This document shows positions 1-10,844 of a stretch of DNA of 64,000 nt, in pieces; position 1 is the first letter of the stretch; every line of letters begins with the position of its first letter. The translations under genes were made by a program, and so were the position numbers. The stretch covers positions 186,001 to 250,000 of the forward strand of contig CATKHK010000033.1 of the NCBI GenBank assembly GCA_949751835.1, in the 5' to 3' direction. The notes beneath the pieces were generated by a model, which was not told where the DNA came from, did no database searches, and worked only from the letters and a program-made list of their open reading frames with translations. Source of the stretch: Blepharisma japonicum (taxonomy: Eukaryota > Ciliophora > Heterotrichea > Heterotrichida > Blepharismidae).

Positions 1-886
1 TTTGGAGGATTTTGCATATTAGACCTATAAAGCCTTGGCCTAATATTAGGCAAGTTATTATAAGCCCGAGTCTTGAATGGTATCTAGGCTTTTTCGTAGC
101 CTGAACTGTTGGTGTGTGATGGATTTGATAAGCATATGAGACGCTTATGATTGTACCAATAATAATTATGGTAAAAGAAATAAGGTGGCACCAGTACCAG
201 CATTTAAGGTGTTTGCCATATCTTGCGACCATAATTGCGATTGGAGCCATAATAGTCCAGAAAATTGTCATAAGAACCAAGTGAATTGCTAGTCCAAAGT
301 ATTTACTGTCTTCTTTTGAAAATGATTCATTATCTGCGCTTCTGGCAAACTTAATCCTTCCTTGGGAATATGAATCATGTTCATCGAAGCCAAATGTTTT
401 CCCCTTTTTATACCCTCAGTTAATGTCAATGTGTTTGTCTGCTTCTATAATTGTGTCTCATATGTCTCCAGTGTTTAAAAGTCTAGAAAAAGTCGCATTG
501 ATAAAGGTTGTTGTTTCGCCTGTTTCGGGGTCTAGATAATTTGGATCATAGTATCCTGTAACGTCTGTTATATCTTCTGACCCACTCCAATAGTCAGTGT
601 CTTCACTTGGCTCATCATGATTTTCCGACCATAAATCAATTACAAAAATTGGTGTTACTACATCTCCTCCTCCAATTGCAGCATACATATCACAACCGAA
701 CATGGTATTGGCCAGTCCAATTCCACACCATTGCGCTTTACACTAAATAGTTCTTACAAGAAAATTGAAGGTAATGAGATCTCCATTGATTTGGTAACCC
801 ATTTTCATATGGCTGTCAAAGGTCTTGTATATGAACCCTATGCTTGGACTCAAGAGAACATGAAGTAATGCTATCATCTTCCACAT
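1..886 (-). CDS. DOMON/cytochrome b561 membrane protein (3' end outside window)
   Basis: The protein starts at ATG 886-884 (MWKMIALLHVLL, a signal peptide). A DOMON-like stretch follows (WCGIGLANTMFGCDMYAA), then a membrane part with a cytochrome b561 pattern: H-L-V-L-M followed by W-T-I-M-A-P-I-A-I-M-V-A-R-Y, a second H in WCHLISF and a third in YHSRLGLI, all potential haem ligands. Such proteins pass electrons across membranes, often to reduce ferric iron. A 15-nt intron (GTAAGAACTATTTAG, 743-757) must be removed to keep the DOMON frame. UGA encodes Trp at least twice (GDI-W-DTI and DIN-W-GYK). A second possible start is ATG 877. The C-terminus lies beyond the window edge. The family call is firm; the substrate is inferred only. 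Confidence 0.85.
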
Positions 887-2554
887 TGAATTATATTATA
901 TTCATTCAATTTTCTAGCTTAATTATCATATTTGAATACTGGATATGACACTGGAAATAGACACAAACTAGCGTAAAAATCCAAATTCCGTTACATATCT
1001 AGAAAAGAAAACTATTTTAAGAAGAAAACGAGTATCCCTTCCCTTACTGATGTTGAAAACAAAAAGAAGATTTTATTATAAAAAGAAAAAACTTGTACAG
1101 ATGTTTTTAAAAAACCTAAGCAGCAACAATAAGAGTTAGTATTATATATGAGAAACATATTTTTTTAAGCCTCTTTTTAAGTCTTATTCAAGTAAAGATT
1201 AAGATCTAGATGATATAACTAAATTTTTAAGACTTTCTAAATAGTTTGATTTTCTTATATCTTCACTAGCTAATCCAGGAGTAATAACAGATTGAAGAAA
1301 TCGCACACTAAAGGAAAGCCGGTAAAGTTTTAAAACTTCAAAAATAAACTTATAGAGCTTGTAATAGCTTTATAAAATCTTTGTAATCTTCACATTCCTC
1401 AAAAAAAGTTTACCAAAGTCTATTGATATTGTGTAATACTCCTTTTCAAAAATATCAATTCAAATCTTCTCTATGCTGGACTATTCACTGACTATTTTAT
1501 TCAATAGATCAAAAATGGAGAAATTTTTTGACTGAATGTGACCTATTGCCAAGGTATAAGAGATTTAATAATAAATTAAGTATAAATTTATAATTTATTT
1601 GGAATAAAGCAGAATAATCTCTTATTCTTTCTAATTGTCAAAAATGAATAAGTTTGAATGGTTTTTCAAGAAATGAAACCTCTAAAACATAAATCATCTT
1701 TTTGATGTATATATATGCAATAGTATCAAAGGATTGTAAGAGACTATTTATTTTCATCTGGATATTGAATCTTCAAGCTTTGATTTCTTTCTAAGCCTAT
1801 CAGATAAAATTTTATTTTTTATCTAGTTACTATGAAAATAGCGCTGCATCATAGGATTGCAAGTTTTTGGCAGTGAAAGCACCTTTGTGTAGCCTTGGAC
1901 GAGAAATGGAAATTCTTTTCATTCTGAACTTTTTTTGCTTCATGCATCATTAAAGATTTATATTGGTTGAAAGATTATTTAAATTATATTTTAAGCTTAG
2001 AAATTTGAATATGATATATTTGCAAAAGTTATCGAAATCCAAATGCTTGAAGCTCAAGGAGTTATTCAAATCATAACCACTAGTGCTCAATGTTGACAAG
2101 CAAGTTAATTAGAGACAAAGACATAAACCAAGGAAGTTAGAGTGCTTTGGCGTTAAAATAAAGCGTTGACCCTCAACTAAATACATATTTGCATTATTGT
2201 CTAAATATTCAAACAATTCTAAATTTGTAATTTAAATAAGCATTTTGTAAATAAACTAGACTGTTGCATCGACTGGATATTTTGCATATGAAGTAGCTCT
2301 AGAATTACAGGTGATGATTGTTCATTACGGGATAAGTGAAAATAATTTACTCTGTCAAGTTTATGATTATCTCGTATATGTATATTTATTCAATCTAATA
2401 ATTTTAACATTTAGATTTGATAGGAAATATTTATTTATTATTATAATACTTTGAAGAAGCTTTAAATACATAAATGCAGTTTTTTATCCTATAAAATTAA
2501 GAATATGCATTTTCATTTCTTGAATTTTAGCTTCTTTATTCTTTATTATTTAAT
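887..2554. other. Long gene-poor stretch (1.67 kb)
   Basis: No frame on either strand gives a long open reading frame under the UGA=Trp code, even allowing 15-16 nt introns. Stop codons occur at about the density expected of AT-rich non-coding DNA. Some frames read as plausible peptide if UAA and UAG are also translated, but the positions show no codon-phase bias, so I do not call a gene. It is several times longer than most spacers in this window, so it may hold a decayed gene, a non-coding RNA or a retained germline segment. Confidence 0.5.
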
Positions 2555-3688
2555 TTATTTGGGACTTACATAAATTTCTATCACACAATCATAAACATTT
2601 TGCAATACAGATTTGGCAAGCTTCCTTGCCGATTGTTCTTGGCTTGATGAGGATTGGAGAGTTTCTTCTCTTTGCTCCATATACTTGCCTTTGCCAATAG
2701 GTTTGTTTTGTTCCTCTTTTATTCTCATCTCTAAATCTGCAATCACTTTTTCTTCATGAGCTATTAGTTTGGTTGTATTTTCTTCAGTTTTTAATCTCTT
2801 CTTTTGCTCAAAACTGAGTTCCTTACATAGAGCTGTCTTCATTAAGCTTCACTCTTCATCCTGCAGGTCGATATTTTTATACCATTTATTGACAGCTTCA
2901 TCAACTCTTATTGAATATTTCCCACTGTTCGATATCTTTGTAGATGATGAAATATCCTGCACTAGCTCTCCATACCTTTGTTTTGTTTCCGATTTCGCTT
3001 CTTTTTCAATTTTTCCAGTTGCAGTTTTGCTATCAATTCTCATAGGAGATCCTCCATTCATTCTTCTCAATTGTCGATTTTCTTCCTGGGCATCAAGTAA
3101 TTTTTTGTCCATAACTTTTACTTCTTCTTCAATCGCCTGCAAAAATTTTTCAGTTTTCTTTTCATACATTTCTTTAATTAGTGCAGCTTCTGGGTCTAGC
3201 TTGGCTTTATTCCTTTCACGCTCAATGAAGTTTTTCAATAAAGTTAATGTATGAAGCTCATTTTGTTTTTTATTTTCTATTTGCTTTTCTAATAATTTTT
3301 TTGACTTCAGAAACTCATTTGTTAATCTTTCTACCTCTTTAGGAGGATCATGATTTTTCGAAGTAACTCTCGATGTCTTCATCCCGTCATTGGGACGGAA
3401 CTTCGGCGGAGTCTTAATAAGTGATGAATAATCTGAAGCTTTTCTGGGTTTGCTGTCTCTTTCTGTTGAGTAACTTTGTGTTTCTGAAGTTGGCGTGCTT
3501 GCCCTAAAATCATTTGGTTCGCTCACAATAGATTCGTCTACTTTTGGAGATTTTGATACAGGCTGAGTGATTGCTCTTGCATAGTGTCGCCCTAAGTCTT
3601 GTTTGTGTGAGTGAGCTGGAGGAGCGGGCGTTTGAGAAACGTTCTTGACTCGATCCAAAAAAGCATTTACTCTTGAAGAGGTAGACAT
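2555..3688 (-). CDS. Coiled-coil protein, unknown function
   Basis: One 377-residue protein formed by reading a UGA at 2849-2851 as Trp (DLQDEE-W-SLMKTALCKEL). The N-terminal 120 residues are polar and Ser/Thr/Pro-rich (low complexity). From about residue 125 to 215 there is a charged coiled coil (SKKLLEKQIENKKQNEL, EEVKVMDKKLLDAQEENRQL), and a second helical Glu/Lys segment lies near residues 285-330. No catalytic motif is visible. The gene lies 42 bp downstream of the beta-tubulin gene on the same strand, which is suggestive but not proof of a cytoskeletal role. I do not recognise the family. Confidence 0.8.
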
Positions 3689-3730
3689 AATTTAATATGG
3701 ATCCATCATTTAATAAGGGTTTAAATTTAT

Positions 3731-5620
<1,890 letters not shown>

Positions 5621-7645
5621 ATGGAAGTAGATGCTATCGTTAAATGCCTTTCTTTTGCTGCTATGGCTGCAATTGCCTATATGCTATATTATCATCACCA
5701 AGCCATGAAAAAGTTTGAAGAACGATTAGAGAATGAAGATGAAGAAATTTTCACATCATCCATTCCCCAGCCATCCAAGCGGCAAAAAACTGAAAATTTT
5801 CATAAAGAAGCTCAAAATTTTGCAACCCAAAGTCATGATTTATTATTTGGTGCCCCAATTCAAGAGGAATACTCGTCTTACGAGCCATTAATAGCAATTC
5901 CTGCACGTCATGAAGTGTGTGTTGGAACAGAAGATGATATAGAAATCATTGAAAACGGAAAGCCAGAGAAAAGACCAAGAAACTCTGAAAAATCAGCAAA
6001 TCCAAAGAAATTACAGAGAAAGCCCATCCCATATGTACAAAATGGAATTAAGGAAAAGAATGTGCATTATGATGTTAATTTTCACAAAGACAGAAGAGAA
6101 GCGTTTTATGCAAAATTGAGAGAAAGGCCTAATAGTCCAGTAAAGAGATTTATTGTAGAAGAAACAAAGAAAAAGGCAAATGAAATTGTGCAAATAATTG
6201 ATCAAAAGCCAAAAACAGCTTTTTCATTAGAATTAAGCGAAGAAAAAGTAGCCAAGATGAAAGAGGAGTTTAAAAATTCATATAAGGAAGCTCAAGCTGC
6301 TCCAAAAATTATAGAGCCTGCAAAGAAAATTGAAGAAAGAAAAGTTAATTTAATTGAGAATATTAGAGAAGCTCCAAAGCCTGATTCAGGTTTAATAAAG
6401 AACAAAGAGGATGCCAAAAAAGCACTTTCATCTCAAGAAGGCCCACAAAAATCATTATTGTTAAATCTATCTAAACAATCCTCAGAAATAACTCAAAAAC
6501 CCCAAACATTATCTCAGGAAACTCAAAAGCATTCATTTGGCGGAGAAACTCTTCAAAAGACTTCTCAGCTCGCAGAAAAATCAGTTGCTTCAGAAACATC
6601 TCAAAAGCCATCACTATTTGGAGGAGAAACTGTTAAAGTTTCAACATCAGCTCCAGCATACTCTTTCTTTGCTTCACAATCTCAAGCTGCATTATTCTCA
6701 GCACCAGCAACACAAAAATCAGAACCCGATCTTTCAAAAGAAGTTGAGCAAAAATCCAAACCTTCCTCAGAACCCCCAAAGGTTTCAGATACTGGCCTAA
6801 AGTTTTTATTTAGTTCCAGCGCAACTTCTTCTATTCAAATGCCAAAGCCACCTGCAGAACTAATAAAAAAGCAGGAAGAAAGTAAAATTTCATCTTTATC
6901 AAGCAGCACTCAGCCAATTGAAAAAGCTCCAATTCTTTCTAGTACCACTAAAAATGAAGAGCCCAAACAAAGTGAAAATAAACTTGCTTTTCCATCCCCA
7001 TTTGCAAGCTTTGCAAATCCCTTTACAAAAAACGAAAATCAACCTGCTCAATCTTTATTTGGAGGGTCAACAATTTTCAGTGGAAAAGCAGAATCTCTTG
7101 CTGATCCTCAAAAGTCTGCCGGATCTTTATTTGGAGCTAAAATAGGTGAAACTGGAAATTTACCAACCATTAAAGAGCCTATAGCAGCTCAGAGCCAGCC
7201 TTCTTTATTTTCAGCTAAGTTGGCAGCCTCATCATCGGCTCAATCTTCATCATTCTCAGATCCTTTTAAATCAGCATATGAAGCAAAAACTTCTTCGCTT
7301 ACGGGTGCAAGTGAAAATAAAGATGCAGATGGAAAGCAAGAAACACAAACTATATATCCAGAATTGCCAAAACCTTCAGCAAGTCTATTTACAGGATTGC
7401 CTGAAAATTCTTTATTTAATGCCAAATCATCAGATAAATCATCCTTTCAGTCGGTTAGTTCACAAGGTAGCTTTTTTGGAACTTCCAATCTAACTCCCTT
7501 CCCAGATTCAGCTAAATCTCAAACTCCTCCAACATCTGCTGACCAGAAACCCCAAACTCCTCCTACAAGTTCTCTTTTTGGCTCTAAATTTCCTTTCTCA
7601 AACCCATCAGCATTTAACCCAAACTCTTCAATGACTAACAAATAG
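5621..7645 (+). CDS. POM121: Membrane-anchored FG nucleoporin, POM121-like
   Basis: 674 residues with the layout of POM121-type pore membrane proteins: a single N-terminal transmembrane helix (about residues 6-24, SFAAMAAIAYMLYY), then basic NLS-like patches (SKRQK, KPEKRPRN, PKKLQRKP), then a long Ser/Thr/Pro/Gln/Lys-rich disordered region ending in FG repeats. FG motifs include SLFGGETV, SLFGGSTI, SLFGAKIG, SFFGTSN and SLFGSKF, with further SLF and FS motifs between. Such proteins anchor the nuclear pore in the envelope and line the channel. In Tetrahymena, TM-FG proteins of this layout (Pom121, Pom82) mark macronuclear or micronuclear pores; assignment to one nucleus here is not possible. 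No intron seen. Confidence 0.85.
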   Translation: MEVDAIVKCLSFAAMAAIAYMLYYHHQAMKKFEERLENEDEEIFTSSIPQPSKRQKTENFHKEAQNFATQSHDLLFGAPIQEEYSSYEPLIAIPARHEVCVGTEDDIEIIENGKPEKRPRNSEKSANPKKLQRKPIPYVQNGIKEKNVHYDVNFHKDRREAFYAKLRERPNSPVKRFIVEETKKKANEIVQIIDQKPKTAFSLELSEEKVAKMKEEFKNSYKEAQAAPKIIEPAKKIEERKVNLIENIREAPKPDSGLIKNKEDAKKALSSQEGPQKSLLLNLSKQSSEITQKPQTLSQETQKHSFGGETLQKTSQLAEKSVASETSQKPSLFGGETVKVSTSAPAYSFFASQSQAALFSAPATQKSEPDLSKEVEQKSKPSSEPPKVSDTGLKFLFSSSATSSIQMPKPPAELIKKQEESKISSLSSSTQPIEKAPILSSTTKNEEPKQSENKLAFPSPFASFANPFTKNENQPAQSLFGGSTIFSGKAESLADPQKSAGSLFGAKIGETGNLPTIKEPIAAQSQPSLFSAKLAASSSAQSSSFSDPFKSAYEAKTSSLTGASENKDADGKQETQTIYPELPKPSASLFTGLPENSLFNAKSSDKSSFQSVSSQGSFFGTSNLTPFPDSAKSQTPPTSADQKPQTPPTSSLFGSKFPFSNPSAFNPNSSMTNK

Positions 7646-7760
7646 CCCCTATAATCATACCTATTAATTCTTTATCCATAATAATAATTATTGTTGGTAA
7701 AAATTCAGTAAAAAATTAAATAATAGAAAGTCGCATTGACAAGGCAAATTGCTTATAAAA

Positions 7761-7967
7761 ATGGGAAACCAGTGTTGCACAAAGAGATTTAAGCAAAATT
7801 ATTTCGATGCGAGCAAAGATGCTTCAACGGATTGTGATGTTGACATTGGTGAGAAAGGAAGCAACCGAGAAAAAGCATTACATATGAAGCTAAGCATGAA
7901 AAATAGCTCGTTGTATAAAAAACGAACGTCTAAACTAGGACTAAAAAAACAAAAAACTGCAGCTTAG
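7761..7967 (+). CDS. Small N-myristoylated/palmitoylated-type protein
   Basis: A 68-residue basic protein. I choose the second Met (7761) over an in-frame upstream Met (7749) because it gives MGNQCCTKRF, a textbook N-myristoylation site (Gly2) next to two palmitoylatable Cys. The remainder is Lys/Ser-rich (MKLSMKNSSLYKKRTSKLGLKKQK) and could hold the protein to acidic membranes. No domain is recognised. Stop is UAG. Confidence 0.65.
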   Translation: MGNQCCTKRFKQNYFDASKDASTDCDVDIGEKGSNREKALHMKLSMKNSSLYKKRTSKLGLKKQKTAA

Positions 7968-8249
7968 TAATAAATGTAATATCCTCTTTTCTTATTGCAA
8001 TAAATCTGCCAGCAGTTACCAAACTTTATGACAATCTTTACGCTTCTTCATTCGAAACTATTAAGCTTTAATCATGAAAAGTTAAAAAAGAACTAAGCTA
8101 TGGCCTATATATTTCTAATTATTTATAAAAAATAAAATCATGAATATAGATTTTTTAGTGTTTCTCTTATTCTCTAATAAGTATCAATATGTATCTTCTT
8201 CTCAATATGTCTAATTCTAAATAAAAACATATCAGAACACTCTGTCAAA

Positions 8250-9176
8250 ATGGAAGAACCAAGCGAATCCCTAATCACATTCCACATTGACACTTTAGAC
8301 GGCATTTCAATACCAATCACGACTTTAAATTCAATTTCCATACTTGCACTTAAACAAAAAATTTTCGACATCACGGGAATCCCATTAGAAAAATTAAGAC
8401 TTATTCATAAAGGAAAACTTTTAAAAGACAATGAAATAATAAATTATTTTGATATCACTACCAAGCTCCAGCTTGTAGCCAATCTCAATGAGGAAGAAGA
8501 TATTCCGTCTATGATCTCCCATTACAACTTTCTGCGAACTTTGAGAGTTTATAGAAGATTAAGTCGATTTTCTCGGCCAGAACTGTCAACTCCTTATTTG
8601 TATGAAGCTCTACGACAAAATTCTCTGACAATTGATGACTTGATCAGGATAAATAGCTTTTCTCTAGAAGGAAGAGTTCTCCAGGAAGGACAATGGGTTG
8701 ATGTCAAAGACACTGTAGGGCAATGGCTTGAGGCTCAAGTATTGAGGAAACAGCAAAATGCTCGAGGAGTTTTTGTGTATATTCATTATAATGGATGGCC
8801 TGATAGGTGAGATGAGTGGATTGATATGAAATCTAAAAGGATTAGACCTTTCAGGACAAAAACTCTTCAGACTTTGAACATGGCATCGAGATCTCCATTT
8901 CCAAGATATCCGCCAGAAATTGCTAATAATGAGGAAAATTTGATGGAAAAACTGAATTTAAAAGCATGCTTGTATATGGAGTTTATAGACGAAATGGTAA
9001 AAAATGCAAAAATTTTGGCGAGAATAGGGAAAGATGGGTGTGAGGAAGCTAAAGAAAGAATTGAGGAAATTACGTTGCAGAGTGTACCAGTGATTGATAG
9101 GATTGGAAGGTTTATGAGCGATTTCAGTCTTGCAATTAGTAGAAGTGAGTTTAATCCAAGCAGCTTTCAGTTGTAA
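8250..9176 (+). CDS. Ubiquitin-like domain plus Tudor-knot/chromo-barrel protein
   Basis: 308 residues; UGA is read as Trp once (NGWPDR-W-DEWID). Residues about 8-82 form a ubiquitin-like fold (SILALKQKIFDITGIPLEKLRLIHKGKLLKDN). Residues about 150-205 match the Tudor-knot/chromo-barrel pattern seen in MSL3/MRG-type and related chromatin proteins (WLEAQV, then V-Y-I-H-Y-N-G-W-P-D-R-W-D-E-W-I, then RIRPFRTKT). The C-terminal third is helical. The Trp supplied by UGA is an invariant aromatic of that motif, which supports the joining. A role linking a chromatin or methyl-lysine reader to ubiquitin-type signalling is inference. Confidence 0.8.
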
Positions 9177-9677
9177 TAAAATAACATTTTTAATATATTT
9201 TCAAATAATAAACAAAATTGATTGTGAATAGATTTATAATATGCTTTTAAATTGAGTTTAATCACAAGTAATTAGGTAGAATTATTTGATACATCTTTTT
9301 TTCTCTATTGATCTTGATTAGATTTTCTCATAATGAAATTCTGCTTCACATAAATTTATATAGATAAAATGTTAAGACAGAATTCAAATATTTCTAATAT
9401 CATTGAGATTCATTTAAAAGCAAACAAAAATATCTTCGTTAAATCAGTGAGTAAGCAAATTTTAGTATCAATCAAAATACCTATACAGTCAAAATTACTT
9501 GAAAAATCTAGTGTAAACTAAGAGCAATTCTTAGCTTTTTCCATAAATAAATTTCTTTTCAAGCCAGCAAATCTCCTTTTCTCTTAACAAAATTTGTTTA
9601 TAAAACATCAATTCACTTGAACAGCTTGCCACTATTTATTTATCTAATGAGAGGCCTATAAACCATATTTTATTGAG
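9177..9677. other. Intergenic, nothing recognised
   Basis: An AT-rich 501 bp spacer upstream of the eL38 gene. No ORF, RNA gene or clear repeat is visible. It presumably contains the eL38 promoter. Confidence 0.4.
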
Positions 9678-9920
9678 ATGGTAAGACTTACTTAGCCAAA
9701 AGAAGTTAAAGATATCCGAATGTTCGTGCAAATGTGCAGACCAGGAACAAACCAAAAGGCACAAGCTAAATCAGTCACTATCAAAAAGGTAGGAAAAGTG
9801 ACAAAATTCAAGCTTCGTTGCAACAAATATCTTTACACTTTGGTTGTCGATGATGTGCAAAAGGCAGACAAGCTCAAGCAGTCTTTGCCTCCAAGCCTGA
9901 ACAAAAAAGAAATTAACTAA
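9678..9920 (+). CDS. RPL38: 60S ribosomal protein eL38
   Basis: 75 residues matching eukaryotic ribosomal protein eL38 of the large subunit: MPKEVKDIR, then AKSVTIKK, KFKLRCNKYLYTLVV and the family hallmark KADKLKQSLPPSL. A 15-nt intron (GTAAGACTTACTTAG, 9681-9695) lies immediately after the start codon, so the first exon is only ATG. Without splicing the message would give five residues then UAG. With splicing the N-terminus aligns to the family from residue 1. Length is typical. Confidence 0.97.
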
Positions 9921-9995
9921 ACTGGTTTCTTAAATTATTTGCAAAATCCTAAAGATTTCCAAAGCCAATATGCTGGAAATCCGATTGATAGCATT

Positions 9996-10625
9996 TTATA
10001 TACACTTTTTATTATGTTTATTACGGATTTTTGGGTTTAATATCTGATCCATCTCTTTCTTTATTCTCTGAGTTTGGCTGCTAAATCTCCCTAGTCGAGT
10101 TTTAGTTTTTGAATGCCAATTATTGATTTTTTCTTTTTGCATTGTACAATCGCTGATGATACTATCTAGTCTGAAAAATAGCTCTTGTCTAGGCTGCGAT
10201 AAGGATACTTCTCTGCTATTTGTGGGAGAGTTCTTTGGAGAATTTGCTAGAGAGCCGGGGTGAGATTTAAAGTCTCTTATATATTGTGCCTCTTTTATAT
10301 CAAAAATTTTTGCAACGTATTGAGTTGGAGTAAATTTTAACTCAGTCTTTAATTCAGCAGGCATATCTCTTATGAAGTTTAGTGGACAAGCTGTACGTGA
10401 TTTAATGATTTTGCCACTTTTATGCTTTGTTTTTTCTTGATTATGCTTAGGCGTTGAATCTCCAACTGGCTGAATTATAATACTTGGAGATGTATGCTTG
10501 TGAGAATGGTTTATTTTTACATCAAGCTCTCCCATTGTGTGCGGAGTTCGATTAAGAAAATCTGGAGGAGAAGGGTTCCAACGGACTCGTAACTTAACTT
10601 CAGATGTTGCTGGTCTTTGTCTCAT
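9996..10625 (-). CDS. Unknown basic protein
   Basis: A 209-residue Lys/Arg/Ser/Pro-rich protein (MRQRPATSEVKLRVRW) with no domain that I recognise. A short conserved-looking core (FIRDMPAELKTELKFTPTQYVAKIFDIKEAQYIRDF) is followed by Ser/Asn-Pro-rich sequence (NSPKNSPTNS) and a basic helical C-terminus (RRFSSQTQRIKKEMDQIL-like). Its stop is 76 bp from the eL38 stop on the opposite strand (convergent). Confidence 0.7.
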   Translation of the reverse strand: MRQRPATSEVKLRVRWNPSPPDFLNRTPHTMGELDVKINHSHKHTSPSIIIQPVGDSTPKHNQEKTKHKSGKIIKSRTACPLNFIRDMPAELKTELKFTPTQYVAKIFDIKEAQYIRDFKSHPGSLANSPKNSPTNSREVSLSQPRQELFFRLDSIISDCTMQKEKINNWHSKTKTRLGRFSSQTQRIKKEMDQILNPKIRNKHNKKCI

Positions 10626-10844
10626 TTTTAAATAGATCTAATATTATTGATTTCCCACGGAATTCCTTGGTATGGCAGCTTTCAGAATTAATTCAATCAT
10701 TATGATCTAATTTATTTAAGACTATATAAAATTAATGACTATTTACAAAAATAGAATAATCTCTTCATAAGTGGAGGAAATTAAAAGTACAATAATAAAT
10801 AATAATTAAAAAAAGTGAGCTAAAATTCTCCTATATAAAAAATT

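Noticed and set aside
1100-2160. Protein-like reading with UAA/UAG as Gln
   Set aside because: Stop density matches random AT-rich DNA and first-position G is not raised; other frames look equally plausible.
2294-2308. 15-base match to the universal small-subunit rRNA string around GTAATTCTAGAGCTA (reverse strand)
   Set aside because: Similarity does not extend convincingly on either side, so no rRNA fragment can be claimed.
2769-3254. Long + strand open frame of 161 codons
   Set aside because: Antisense shadow of the coiled-coil gene; composition (Ser/Phe/Leu) is that of a reversed Lys/Glu-rich coding strand.
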